Positions 32,782 to 44,327 of a DNA stretch of 64,000 nucleotides are shown one piece after another. Positions within the stretch are counted from its first letter, which is position 1. Every line of letters begins with the position of its first letter. The notes under the pieces were generated by a model that was not told the DNA's origin, ran no database searches, and was given only the letters and a program-made list of their open reading frames with translations. The stretch is from Cutaneotrichosporon cavernicola. Taxonomy: Eukaryota; Basidiomycota; Tremellomycetes; Trichosporonales; Trichosporonaceae. Both the position numbers and the translations under genes were made by a program. Location of the stretch: NCBI RefSeq assembly GCF_030864355.1, contig NC_083398.1, forward strand, positions 2,108,001-2,172,000. Direction: 5' to 3'.

Positions 32782-33667
32782 GGTGGATCTGAGGGGTCCC
32801 ATAGAGCCCCGCAAGGTCTTCTTGTACTCGAGATGCCTCTGGACATTTGGACGGACTCGGAATCCGGCATTGATGGCGGAGGCCCGCCGAAAACGGACCA
32901 GATCAAACAGTCAGCCCAGGCGGATGTACAGATGAGTGGAGTTAGGTGAGGAACCCCAATTGAATGGAGATGATCCGGGGCGGAATCGGACATATCTGAG
33001 AACGGTAAAGTCTTTGGATAACCAGAGAAGAGTTGGAGTGTGGAGGACCAAGAGAGGAATCAAGCTGCCAGTTGATTCTGCCGCCGCGTCATTGACAGGG
33101 AGTTGTGGTATGCATGTTGGTACATGTGGGTGGGCATGTGGCGGAAAGGCGCTTCTTGAGTTCCAGATATAGCATCGGCAGACTCGGCAAGTCGCACAAC
33201 CCTGGACGGGTTTCAAACTGGTGCTATTGCCAGTCTACTAGGTGTGCAGAGGAGCCCAAGTGACGGAGACGTCCGAGATCGGGTTTCGGCTTCGCTACAG
33301 TAGCGGCCTTTACCGCCGTCTGGTGCCCAGTGGTGAAGCTGGGGTGGGCTAGTGCTGTAGCCGCGGTACGGATTCTCCGGAGGAAGGCCCACTCAATGGC
33401 AGTTGCCACGGCTTTTGTCATCTCGGCGGTCAAGGTAGGCGAATGTGGACTATTATCGCAACTGATGGGAGTGGGAGACGCTTGATCTGATCTCCTCCCA
33501 ATCCCACTTCCTATCCTCGCCACAGCCGAGGTTGGAGAGCATGTCCTCGACGTGGGTGGTTCGTGAGGGGTGAGCAACAAACCCAGTCTCTCAAGGATGG
33601 CAAAACATGCGTCCGTGTATCGCATGGATCTAGATTCTAATATAGGTATCTACTAGAATACAACAGG
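32782..33667. other. Intergenic promoter region of the MFS gene
   Basis: 886 bp upstream of the MFS start and downstream of the large unknown gene. No coding potential I can support on either strand. The segment 33200-33240 looks superficially tRNA-like but lacks a proper A box and acceptor stem. Confidence 0.4.
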
Positions 33668-36600
33668 TTACTTCCTCTTCCACCCGTGGCGTACCAGTGT
33701 CCCAACTTTATGGAGCTTGGTGACCTCCCCATCCACGGGACTTATAGGAGTGGACGGTTCGAACCAGCTCTCCTCGACAGGTGGTCCAGCCGGTGGCCGA
33801 GGCGTGAGGTCGGGGATCTCGCGTCCATCCTTGTCGTATCGGATATTGTAATTGTGCCATGGTGGCGGCTGGGCCTCGCGCGGCTCGGGAGGCCTCATCC
33901 CATGTTCTGGTACCGTCAGTCCAGGGGCGATACGGGAGCCGAAGCCCCAAGACAATGTGGCATTTGCAGCAGCCCGGAGTGTAGCGGTGGCGCTGTTGAC
34001 GGCCGAGAACGCCGAGGTGGTCGACGAGGCTGTGGACGCGTTGCGTACGTGTCTGTTGAGTCGGGCTGTGAGGGATCTGTCCTCGCGTATTGGCATCGTG
34101 TCCAAGCGTGAGAGCGAGGTAGCCGACATGGACATGGATAAGGACGTTGTGTCTACTCGCGCAAGTGAGTGCCGCGAGTGCACGGACGGCAGGACTGAGG
34201 CGATCGAGCCGAAACTCTCCGTAGACGTTGCGGTACGCAGGCTGCGGTGGCTGGGAACATAGCCTTCTCGCGTAGAGGCCGCGTAGCTTTCTCGCGCAGA
34301 CGCTGCGTAGCTCTCACGCGCAGAGGTCGCGTAGCTCTCACGGCTCGTGTACGTGTCGCCACTCAGGGACCCGCTACTCTCCGTACGCGTTATCCCGCTC
34401 GCCTCTGTCATCGCTGTGCAGGTGCTGTTGCGCGATTCGGTGGCGGCAATAGGCGGCTCGATCAGCCGGTACTTTGCGAGTATGTGCGACTTTAATCTCG
34501 GCGGGTCGTCGTCCCCGTTCGTCCATGGTCTGGCGGTCAAAGGTGTGGCGGGTTGCATGGCTGTCGACGGCGTGGGGACCTCGGCGACGGGTAACACCCG
34601 CGTCGGTGAGACGCGCTCGACGGAGATTGGGGGCGGGCGCGCTTTGATCGTCCTCTTCCGCTGCAGAGCTGTTGGCGCGCGAGAGGACCCCGGGGACGGC
34701 GACGAGCTGCTGGTCGAGGGCAGCGAGTACACGCTCGCTGGTGAGTACTGCAAGTGCGACGTCGAGCCCGAGTATACACTGAGCCTCGAGGGGGAGGTAC
34801 TCTCCGGCCGGATGCGGGTCTGTGGCGTTGCAGGAACAGCCGCGAAGGGATGACCCGAGCCGCCGGGGGATGGTGTGTGGTCGTCGAGGTGGGTGCCGTG
34901 TGCTCTCGGACTCGCACCATGTACGCTCAGCCGCGTGGAGACTGGGGTGAAGCTCTGCCCCGGGCCAGGAGTGATCGTTGCCTCCTCCTGATGGGGTGTG
35001 GAGGCGACAGGGGCCGGGGGTTCTAGGTCGTCGTCGACGTCGATGTCGTCCTCCATCATGTCGAGGGTGTACTGGCTCATTCTCCTCATCGTCGCGCCGA
35101 CGCCCGCGCCACTCCACCCTGTCGGCTGGGTGCGGCGAATGGTGTGCAGGGCGTTCATGGTGGCCTTGGGGCTGCTAAACTTGGCGAAGCGCCTGACTGG
35201 CGGCGGCTCGGCCACTCCGATCCCCAGCAGAGCCGCAGCCTTACTCGTCGCCCCAGGGAAAGGGCGAGGCGCGAGTTGGAGCTGGAGTTCGTCCGCATCG
35301 GAGCCCCGCCGGTCGTGCCGCCTATCATGGTGGCCCAACAGGCTCACGGCCTTGGCATTCGTTGTGGGTGGTGGGATGTCGAATTCGCTAGGTGCCCAAG
35401 TATCGCTCGCCGCACCGCGTCTGTGGCTGTACACGCTACGTCTCCGTTCCTCGTCACGAGGCTTTTTGAGGGTGGTGACAAAGGCCTTTGTTCCCTCTGC
35501 AAACGCCTCCCTTAAGGCACCGAGAGGCGCGTTCTCCAGCTCGCTCGGACGCCGGCTGTGCGTGCTCCCCTTAGTTGATGCGGGGTAGGCCTTCTCGTAG
35601 TGAGGAAATGGCCGTTCGAGGCATTGGAGGTGGACGAGGTGAGCCGGTGGGGCATGTTCGAGCGGTCCGAGGGTCGCAATGCCTAGGCCTTCAGGTCTTG
35701 GCGGTCGCGGTGGACGTGGGGGACGAGTCGGGGGCCCTGAAGACGCAATTGATGGCTGAGGAGAAGGGGTCCCACGGGTCATGTGCGTGTATAATGCCGC
35801 CGGCGGGTCGAGTGTATCTCGGGACCGGGCGGACTGCGAGTCCCACTCGTTCTTCAATGATACAGGTGGTTGGTCATGATCAGTGGGACCACGGTGATCA
35901 TGCCCGCACTCGTGCACGGCCAGGGACAGATAGGGGGACCGCACAGCCGGCGGAGGTCCGGCTGGAGAGGCATGTCCTGAGCGCCCCGTGCGGGGTGACG
36001 GCCGAGGGGAGGGTATCGACTTGGGTGTCTCTGGGACAGGTGGGAGTGGGCGTTGAGTAAGGGAGGGCGGTATTTCGGACTCGCAGTTGCCACACGTGCA
36101 TTCGATGCCCGGTGGCAACTGGAACGGGGTGTTGGGGAAGGGATCGTCTTGTGGAATGTAGGAGGTTGTTGACGCGTTGTCTGGGGGCTGGTCGACGAAT
36201 GCCGTTATCCCCGGTTCATTCGCAATTTCGTCCGGTAGGTCACCCTCACGTAGGTCCCCGTTCACGATGGACGCGAGGACGGGGTGCAGCGGCTCGACGG
36301 AGCGATACTCGGGCGTAGGTGAGCGGGGACAGTCGGGAAGCGTGATGCGGTGCAGCAAGCGCAGAGGGTCAACTGGGGATCAGCGCTACTGTATTCTACA
36401 GCTGCACTCACGTCCAACCGGTGGGGATGTTGACATCTTCTTGCGGATGTTGAGGGGTGCGGTGGATCGTAGAGGAGTGTCTGAGCTTAAGACGGAGGCG
36501 GTCCGCTTGAGAGACGGACTTTGTTGGAAGTAGTAGGGGAGGGTTATGGAAAGCGCTCTACCTTGGTCATCGATTCGATTCTCGTTGCTCTCCTCAATGT

Positions 36601-36835
36601 CCGAGAGGTTTTCTGGAACATCTGCGAGGGAGCTTGGAGGTGGAGGAGGGATGAGGCGGGATGGCATGAGCTTGACGGGAAGGGGAGAGTGGAGTGGAAG
36701 TGTGGGGTCGTTGGGGGAAGGGGGCGTGGTGACAGTATCAAACTCGAAGGAGAGGCCATCAAGGATGTCAAAGGATAGTTCTGGGACTGGTGGTAGGATG
36801 GGTGGACTAGCAAAGTGGCGGAGGAGGGGTGGCAT
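33668..36835 (-). CDS. Large low-complexity protein of unknown function
   Basis: Not recognised. Exons 36835-36412 and 36372-33668 (424+2705 nt) give 1042 residues. Rich in Pro, Ser, Thr and Arg and predicted disordered. Better-ordered islands include LLHRITLPDCPRSPTPEYRS and GIECTCGNCESEIPPSL (four-cysteine-like cluster with C-x-C-x2-C). Near the C-terminus are WHNYNIRYDKDGREIPDL and KLHKVGTLVRHGWKRK. An octapeptide-type repeat (ESYA-S-ARE units) is encoded at about 34256-34350. No transmembrane segment or enzyme motif. The intron (36373-36411) was placed by frame continuity (PPVG joining LDPLRLLHR). The large size and Ser-Pro content suggest a phosphorylated scaffold or signalling protein, but this is speculation. 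Confidence 0.72.
34256..34350 (-). repeat. 24-nt tandem repeat coding ESYA(A/T)SAR
   Basis: About 3.5 copies of a 24-nt unit (GAGAGCTACGCGACCTCTGC-type) within the large unknown gene, read on the minus strand. Units differ at several positions, so this is older than the CFEM duplication. Confidence 0.7.
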
Positions 36836-37703
36836 GGTGGTGAGTGGTAAGGTAAGATGAGGAGGATGATGATGAGGAGGGTGAGGAGGAGGGTGAGAAT
36901 GATGGAAGCGAATGTGGGATGAAGAAGAAGCAGTGAGTGGAGGGGTGGAGGAGCGATGGAATCGGTGTGCGAGACAATGGAATGTGTGCGGCAGTCAGTA
37001 GCTCGGTGATGGTGAGTGTCATTCCATTGTGAGTGCGTGCTGAGCGACTGTGGAGGGAAGGGGGTGGGGTAAGGGGGTATGAAGGGAAGGAGGCTGAGGG
37101 CGACGTGGAGTGATCTGGGTTCTGACGAGGGGTGGCGCCTGCAATGTGTTTAGGACGTGTTGGTAACCAACGCCGGGATACCAGGAGTAACTGTAACGAA
37201 GGGGGAGTAAGAAAGGGGGAGGGTTAAACAGAGGAGCGACAGTGGTGACAAAGGTAGTGGTAGTGAGCAACAATAAGGGTTAAACGCCACTCGTGTGTGC
37301 TCTGGTTCCTGAGGGCGTCGAGTAACTCAGGATAACATGGTTTGATATATGATTGCCGTTCATGACGGATCAAACGCCACAATTAGTGTCAACCAACAAA
37401 CGCACTGTACTCCTTTTACACAAAAGACAAAATATCGTAAAAGGACAAAAATCCTTTGTCTGTGTTTCGAACTGGCTCCATCCCTTTGATCTGCTTCCGT
37501 TGATCCACCACGTTGTTCTCACGAGGATTTGATTCCGTTGTGTTGGGACGCGACTTGTGACGTGCCAAGGGGTCATGTCGGCACTTCACTCAATCTCACC
37601 TCAACCCTACGTAGCCCTCCCACCCCTCCTCCATCCCCCCCAACCCACCAACCTTGCCATCGACCCATCTTCCTTTCCCCCCCCTCACAACACATCACGC
37701 TTC
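36836..37703. promoter_or_regulatory. Divergent promoter region, unknown gene and USO1
   Basis: 868 bp between divergent start codons. The plus strand near 36850-36900 is GA-rich (leader of the minus gene); 37600-37690 is C/T-rich (leader of USO1). No TATA box. No gene seen inside. Confidence 0.45.
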
Positions 37704-40700
37704 ATGTCCCTCTTCGGCGCGCGCTTCTCCTCCGCAGTCACTGCGCTGCGAGGAGAGCTCAGTGCCGCACCACAAACCGCCAACGATACCATCACAAAGC
37801 TCGTAGAGAAGATCCAGACTTCGCCACAGGTCGATGACCGCCGGACTGCCGTTCTCGGTCTCAAAGGCCTCAGCCGTGACTGGAAGGCCGAGGTCGGCCA
37901 GGCCGCGTTCCCCTCACTACTCGCTGTGCTGCAACACGACGCGCCATACGATGTCGACATTGCCAAGGCCGTGCTCGAGGCGCTCATGAGTTTATGCGAA
38001 GTGCCGGACAAGGTTAGCATGAGCAAGACGCGCAAGACCCAAACTAACAGCAAGCCTGCCAAGGACGAAGTAGGACTCAAGCACATTGATATTTTCCTCG
38101 AGGTGAGTGGGTCTGGGCAGTGACAGTTGTGCGCCGGTGTGGAGGTGATAGGTGGCCGAGACCGCAGGCGAGGTCACCGATAAGCGACGTGCTTGGAGGA
38201 TATGGCGGCTGGACCGCTTGGAAGCTGGGGGCGAGCGCGCGGTGCGATAGCTGTACCGATTGGAGGCCAGGAATCAGCTCACACTAGACACCTGAACCGT
38301 TCCATGCCGTTATCGGGCTGCTCTCGGCCTCCCCGGCGTTCTTCCCGCGCTTCTACGCCCTACAGTTCCTCTCGCAGATCCTCACGGCCCGCGCGTCCCT
38401 CGCCCAGAGCTACATCTTGTCGGCGCCGCCACCAGGCGTCGACGGCGTGCTTACCGTGCTCGACCCCAAGGCCCCGCCACCAGGCTCACAGGGCGCGGTC
38501 ATGGGCGGAGGTGCTGGTGAGATGCTGCGGAACGAGGCTCTCCTCCTCCTTCCCGCAATGCTCGCCAGCAACGCCGATCTGCAGAAGATCATTGCCTTCT
38601 CTGGAGGCTTTGAAAAGATTCTGGACATTATCACCGCCGAGAATGGCATCGAGGGCGGAATCGTTGTCCAGGACGCACTGTCCGTCATTGGTACCCTTCT
38701 GCGCTTCAACGTCTCCAACCAGGTGAATTGCGTATCACAGCTTTGATCTGACGGCAGAACCTCTTCCGCGAGTTCTCGTTCATTCCCTCCATCCCCCCGA
38801 TCCTCCACTTCCCTTACTCGCTCGCAGCCGATGAGCAGGCGCCGGATACCTTTGCACTGCAGGATTGGCCGGAGCAGAAGCTGTACAACGCCGGCTTGGT
38901 GCTTGGCTTGATACGCATGCTGATCGGCGGCCCTGGAGGTCCCAACCAGTCCGCCATGGCGAGCAGCGGCGTCACAAGGTGTCTTCTCGAGCTGTCTCTC
39001 GCGTCGAACGCGCCGAACGGGCTCAAGTGCCAAGCAATCAACACCCTCACGCCGATCATGCTGTCGTCGCTCCCCAACCAGGCGCTGCTGTCGACGCTCA
39101 TGCTCGCGCCGCTTGTTCCCGTTCACGCTGACATGGATCACCCGAACGGCGGCTTCGTCCGTCTTCCGCCTCGGCCGGCAGTCGTCGCGCTTGTCTCGGC
39201 GGTCATCGAGGGAGATCCGAGTGCGGGCGGTCGTGGCTTGCGCGGCCGCGCTGCGGGTGTCAACATGTTTGAGGTGAGCTGTTCAGAGCGGCGACAACTG
39301 ACATTCAGGGTTACGTCAACAACAACGACGACGCAAGGATAGGCATCATCTCGTCAATGGTGTCCCCGCCCGAGGACAACCCGAACTCAAACTTCCCAGA
39401 CACGCCGCAGTCGGCCGGGTCGCTCATCATGTCGGGGCTCCTCGACCTCCACCCTAGAGACGCGCCGTTCGACCCGTACCGTTCGCTATTCTCGTGCCTG
39501 CTCATGTCGCACCTCATCCGCAGCTCAGAGCACATCAAGAAGCTCGCGCGCGAGATCTCATTCCCCGGCGGCGGTGACGACGATGACGACAACGTTTCGC
39601 TCCTCCAGCTCGTCGTCGGCAACCTCATGATGGCTGCTCGCGCCCAGGGCGAAGCTGCCACCAAGGCCACCATGGAAGGCGCCGGCGACGGGTCGTTCGA
39701 GGAAGAGGACTGGACACGCGTCATGGTCGGTTATCTGGTCCTGCTCTCGACCTGGCTCTGGGACTCGCCCAAGTCGGTGACCGAGTTCCTCTCTGACAGC
39801 TCAAACCTGCAGGTGGTGAGTTTAGTTGATCCGGTTGTTACTGACTGTTCCAGCTCATCACTCCCATCACCCAGCCGACTGGCATCGACCCCCTCATCCA
39901 GGGGTTGTGTGCTTTCCTCCTCGGCATCTGCTACGAGTTCAACCGCGAGCCAGGAGAGGTCACCCGTGCGACGCTGCACCCGATCCTCCACTCAAGAATT
40001 GGGCCGGATCAGTTCGTCTCGCGGATGGCACGCCTGCGCGAGGACCCGCGATTCCGCGCAGTGCAGCCGGACGCGTTCGACACCGAGGGCGAGGATGCTA
40101 CGGCGGCGCACCAGTCGCAGGACTCGATTGAGCAGGACGAGGGTCTTGAGTTGTGGTTCGATTGGGCGTTTGTCGACTTCTGGAAGAACCATTATTGTGA
40201 GCTACAAGAAGTGTGCGTACGTAAGCTGACAGTAGACACCATCCAGCGCTCCATCGCAGTTGACCCTGACGCCGTCGGGAGCCGCACGTCTGCAGATGAC
40301 AGCGAGACTGCTGGCATCATCATGTCGCTCCGCCAGAAGCTCAAGGCGCAGACGGACGAGGTTGTCAAGCTCCAGTCGCAGCTGTCTCACAAGGCTTCTG
40401 AGTACAGCAAAGAGGTGAGCTGGGTGTTCCTGAGACAAGCTGACCGTTCAGAAGGACCAGTTCGCGTCCGAGATCGACGCGCTCTCCCAACAGGTGGCCA
40501 AGCTCTCTGCCGACTCCGAGGCCAGTGCTTCGTCCTCGACCGAGCTTGACACTCTCCGTTCCGATCTTGCTGCAGCTCGGACACAGGTGACCTCGCAGAT
40601 GGCTGAGTTAGCTGCCCACGCCGAGACGAAGACCCAGCTCGAGGGCGTGACGTCGGAGCTCGACGCGTTGCGGAAGGAGCTGGAAGAGGCCAAGTCCGAC

Positions 40701-41037
40701 GCTGCCAAAGCCGCCGACAGGGCGGACAAGGCCGAGGCCGCAACAAACGTTGAGAAGGAGCGCGCGAACGAAGCGGAGAAGGCAGCCAACAAGGCCAAGG
40801 AGGTGCCCAGTGCGCCGCCCATGGGCATTGGTAAGAAGACCGAGGCCCAGCTCAAGAAGCTACGCGAGCAGGTCAAGGAGCTCGAGTCTGATCTCGAAGC
40901 GACTAAGGCTAAGGGCACCGAGATGGAGAAGGAGCACGAGGACCTGCTCGTGCTGCTTGACGAGCTGAGCAGCAAGCGCAAGCGCGACAAGGCGGTGATG
41001 CGGGACGAGGGCCTCTTTGTGAGCGAAGACGAAGATG

Positions 41038-41068
<31 letters not shown>

Positions 41069-41078
41069 TGAAGAGTAG
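37704..41078 (+). CDS. USO1: Golgi vesicle-tethering factor Uso1/p115
   Basis: Homodimeric tether for ER-to-Golgi COPII vesicles, acting with Ypt1/Rab1. Exons 37704-38102, 38288-38722, 38758-39273, 39309-39815, 39854-40196, 40236-40414 and 40452-41078 give 1001 residues. The armadillo-repeat head includes LLSASPAFFPRFYALQFLSQ, SGGFEKILDIITAENGIEGG and VVQDALSVIGTLLRFNVSNQ, and continues through LRTL-like helices to FDWAFVDFWKNHY. A coiled-coil tail begins near ETAGIIMSLRQKLKAQTDEV. It is followed by heptads and ends with an acidic run (EDEDDDDDDDD), as in yeast Uso1. The tail is much shorter than in S. cerevisiae and closer to animal p115. A potential intron at 38013 was rejected because splicing breaks the frame. 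Confidence 0.93.
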
Positions 41079-41268
41079 ACTTAGAAGGATGTTATTCATC
41101 TCAACGGTGTGCAGTGGGCAGAGCGAGCGGAGCTGTGGAAGCTGGGGCTGTACTGTTTTCCCGGGAGGAGGGTTGGTAGGGTGGACTACCTCCACTTTGG
41201 CCAAGTTGGGACTTTTGAAGTGGAGGTGGAAATTCCATGTTCCATTCACATCCATCATCACTCTCACC

Positions 41269-42495
41269 ATGTTCCGCCCCACAATTCACGCCCTCCGCGT
41301 CGTCCCCCGCCTCTCCACTCGGGGACTGAGCACATCCGCAGTACGCGCTGCCGAGGACCGGCCTGGACCAGCACTTAGCCAGACTAACCGTACGCAACAA
41401 TAGGGAGGTAACTAACACACCAGGCGCCGAGCACACCCTTCGCCGGTTCTGGAAACACGCGCATGTCAAGGAGGAGCCTGAGGGTGAGTCCCAGTGTGAC
41501 TTGCTCCAGTCGTTGACACCAGGCTTCCACGTCACCCTCGACAAGCGCGCGCTCAAGTCGCCCGCCGGCACCAAGCTCATCTTCCCCAAGGACAAGCGGT
41601 TGCTTGCGACCCTCATCGCAAACGAGTGGGAGAACCAGGACAAGGTATTGAAGCAGCATGCGCTGCCGCTTGTGAGTGATGACTTGTTCTCTGCCCTCTC
41701 CTGGCTTGCTCTCTTCTCTTCTCTTCCTCCTCCCTCCTGGATGAGGTCTACTGCCGTTACGTTCACATTCAGGTGACCTGAATCGCAGATGTCCAACATT
41801 GTGCGCAAGCTGACTCCAGACATCCCTCGCGTCCCGCGCGGTCGACGGCTTTGGTGCGCCGGGGTCGCCAACGCGCGAGGGGGTCATTGACGCATTGATG
41901 GAGTACCTCGACACGGATACGATCGCGTGAGTGGTCTCTGCCAGCGACAAGAAGAGCAACGCCACTGTACTGCAATACAGTTAATTGAATTGAGCAGGTG
42001 ATCGGATGGCGTCTGAAAGCTGCTCGGCTCGATTCGCAGTCACCGGAGTCCGCTTGTGGACGTAAACTCTTCACAGCTGACACCAGCTTCCCTGGCGACG
42101 CGCCCGCCGCCCTCGTCCGCCTCCAGAAGGAGCACTGGGACCCCCTCATCCAGTGGCTCAAGGACAAGTACGGCGTGACGCTCGGCCAGACGACTGGCTT
42201 CGGTCTCCCCAAGCACTCGGAGGGTGCGGCCGAGAAACTCCGCAAGGTCCTGGAGGGCATGGACTCGTGGCAGCTGGCTGCGTTTGAGCGCACAGTCTAC
42301 GCGACCAAGAGCTTTGTCGTCGCGCTTGCGTTCGTCGAGGGGCGTATCTCTGCGCATGAGGCTGCCTTGGCTGCGCAGGTTGAGGTGGCTGCGCAGATTG
42401 AGCAGTGGGGCGAGGTTGAGGACACGCACGACGTCGATTACCAGGACATCCGGCGGAGCCTCGGAACAGTCGCGGCGCTGCTCGCAAAGGTGTAG
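41269..42495 (+). CDS. ATP12: Mitochondrial F1-ATPase assembly factor Atp12
   Basis: Matrix chaperone that binds the F1 alpha subunit before assembly of ATP synthase. Exons 41269-41389, 41424-41483, 41523-41671, 41820-41926 and 42087-42495 (121+60+149+107+409 nt) give 281 residues. An arginine-rich presequence (MFRPTIHALRVVPRLSTRGL) leads to RRFWKHAHVKEEPEG and FHVTLDKRALKSPAGTKL. The conserved LIANEWENQDKVLKQHALPL joins directly to TSLASRAVDGFG across a 148-nt intron. EYLDTDTI, LVRLQKEHWDPLIQWLKDKY and the C-terminal VEDTHDVDYQDIRRSLG complete the family pattern. Lies 190 bp after USO1 on the same strand. Confidence 0.93.
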
Positions 42496-42586
42496 GACAA
42501 GCGTCTGGATGTCTAGATATCTATGCATGGTATGGTACAGGGGTGAGGTGATTGGGAAACCCAAATGGAAGAGATAGAGAAAACCC

Positions 42587-44099
42587 TCAGTCGAGCCGCT
42601 TCGCCTCGCCTGATGTCAGCTGGATCATAGTTTGTGAGCTCACCAGACGCGAGGACGCGGTATGCTTTGCCGCGCCACACAACACGGCTGCCGAGCATGG
42701 CATACAACCAGATCGGGAGGGCGAGACATTCCCGCGCCGCCCATGCAAGCATGAAGCGCCATGTAGGCTGGGGTGGGCCAACATGGCGCACATTGGTCGC
42801 CAGTGCGTTTCGTACGGCCAGATCTGTCGCGAGCCATGCGCCCATACTCAGAACCCAGAAGAGAAGCTTTGGAACGCCGAATAGGGAATACACGGCCCAA
42901 GCGCCGTACAGGCTCGCAACAATCGACTCGGTGAGTGGCTCCATCGACGTCGCCGGCAACGTCATCATCTTGCGTACGCGGATCCAGCGTGCTCGGCGCA
43001 TAAAGTAGTCGCGAACAGTGAGGGCGCCGAGGAAGTCAGTCGCAACGTCTCCCGTCATGGCGTGTTTAAGGCCCAGCTCGTGCCAGAGCGAGAGGGCGAT
43101 CATGTTGTCCTCAGCCATGAAGGGGCCGAAGCCTGCCATGCCCTTGACATTTTGCGAGGCGAGGGATGGTGCGGGTGAGGAGAGGGCATTGATGTTTGTG
43201 CGAGAGTACATGCACGACTTGCCGACGACGCACGACTCGATTGCGACGTTGTTCTTTCATCAGCTGGCACCCTCAAAAGCTCCCCGTCAGTTCCTGGGAG
43301 CACACTCACAATGCTCAGGTACATCTTGGCATGTGTCGAGTTCAGGTACGCCTGCTCAATAAGGCTACCCCACGTTGGCTGGTAAACGACGGCGGTGGGG
43401 ACCTGGTGCACCAGGCCGACCATGCCACGCGACGGCGAGGCTCTTTCATTGTCGGCGATTAAGGACGCGCTCTCCTCGTCACCCCGGCGACTGAGGAAAG
43501 CGTCGACCATGTGTCCCAGTGCATCGGGGAGGATGGCGACCGTCGCGTCAAGGACCCACAGGATGTCATGCGACGCCTGGGCGAATGGTTCCATCAGGTT
43601 GTTGACTTTGGGGTTTACGCCGACCTTGGCAGAGTCTGGTGTGAGCTCGTCCACATGTACATTGATCCAAGATCCAACGTCTAGACTGCTGGACCACTCT
43701 CAGGTCCCACAGCTCCCACAGCTCCCACAGCACATCCCATGCCCTCGCCGACTCACTGATCACAACCCGAGCCGGCACATGCGGGTGGCGCGCCATGACC
43801 TTTTGCACGACCGGCAGCGCCTCGTCCTTTGGGTTCTGGAGTGCAAAGATGACCTCGTAGTTTGGATAGTTGAGGCGCATAACACTCTCGAGGGTCGAGT
43901 ACATGTTGGTGTCGAGACCACAGAGGGGACGGATCACGCTCACCCCGGGGACCGAGGCGGCAGGGAGTGCGGAAAGACGTGACGCCGTGTGCCTCTTGCC
44001 ATACCGGGAGCGAGCGACTCGGAGACCGTTCAGGCCAACAGCCCATACGACGGCGTAGAGCACCAGCGCACCGATCGCGGCGTACGTTGGGGCAGGCAT
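42587..44099 (-). CDS. GCS1: Ceramide glucosyltransferase (GT21)
   Basis: Forms glucosylceramide from UDP-glucose and ceramide in Golgi/ER membranes; in Cryptococcus this lipid is needed for growth at neutral pH and virulence. Exons 44099-43757, 43635-43310, 43253-42644 and 42609-42587 (343+326+610+23 nt) give 433 residues. N-terminal anchor YAAIGALVLYAVVWAVGLNG. GT21 motifs: VSVIRPLCGLDTNMYSTLES, aspartates in ILWVLDATVAILP (D2) and MAEDNMIALSLWHELG (D3), then RRARWIRVRKMM, the (Q/R)xxRW motif. C-terminal hydrophobic spans include LLFWVLSMGAWLATDL. The final exon is only 23 nt, encoding GEAKRLD after a split glycine codon. Head-to-head with SRP102 (228 bp). Confidence 0.93.
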
Positions 44100-44232
44100 C
44101 CGTGTATCGTGTATGATGGATTGTGGAAGAGTGAGTGTTGAGGACCGCGTCACCCCGGCGCGTCCGGACAAGGTGGACCTTCTGAACTTTCTTGAATTGG
44201 CCACAGCATTGGATTCAGTACCACGTAAGTGC

Positions 44233-44238
44233 CACGTG
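44233..44238. promoter_or_regulatory. CACGTG E-box in the GCS1/SRP102 divergent promoter
   Basis: Perfect CACGTG within the 228 bp between the two start codons, next to a related CCACGTAAG at 44221. Same core as in the TAM41/SAP18 and mL40/MAPEG promoters. Binding by Cbf1-like bHLH factors is inference. Confidence 0.5.
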
Positions 44239-44327
44239 ACCATATCTTTGAGATTGGAATGACTCCCTGACGATTCCGCAACAACGTGCTCTCCACTAAC
44301 AAACACTCTCTTCAATCATTTTACACA

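Noticed and set aside
33200..33245. tRNA-like segment with GGGTTTCAAACTGG
   Set aside because: No matching A box, no acceptor stem and no anticodon arm on either strand.
36493..36540. Possible extra intron in the large unknown gene
   Set aside because: Splicing at GTAGAG...AAAG would break the frame of the following exon; the unspliced reading is continuous.
38013..38050. Possible USO1 intron GTTAGC...CTAACAG
   Set aside because: Removing it shifts the frame and hits a stop within about 15 codons, whereas reading through keeps the conserved KPAKDEVGLKH sequence in frame.
41672..41819. Separate small exon inside the long ATP12 intron
   Set aside because: The candidate would leave a 19-nt intron. 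Direct joining of ALPL to TSLASRAVDGF matches the family and keeps frame.
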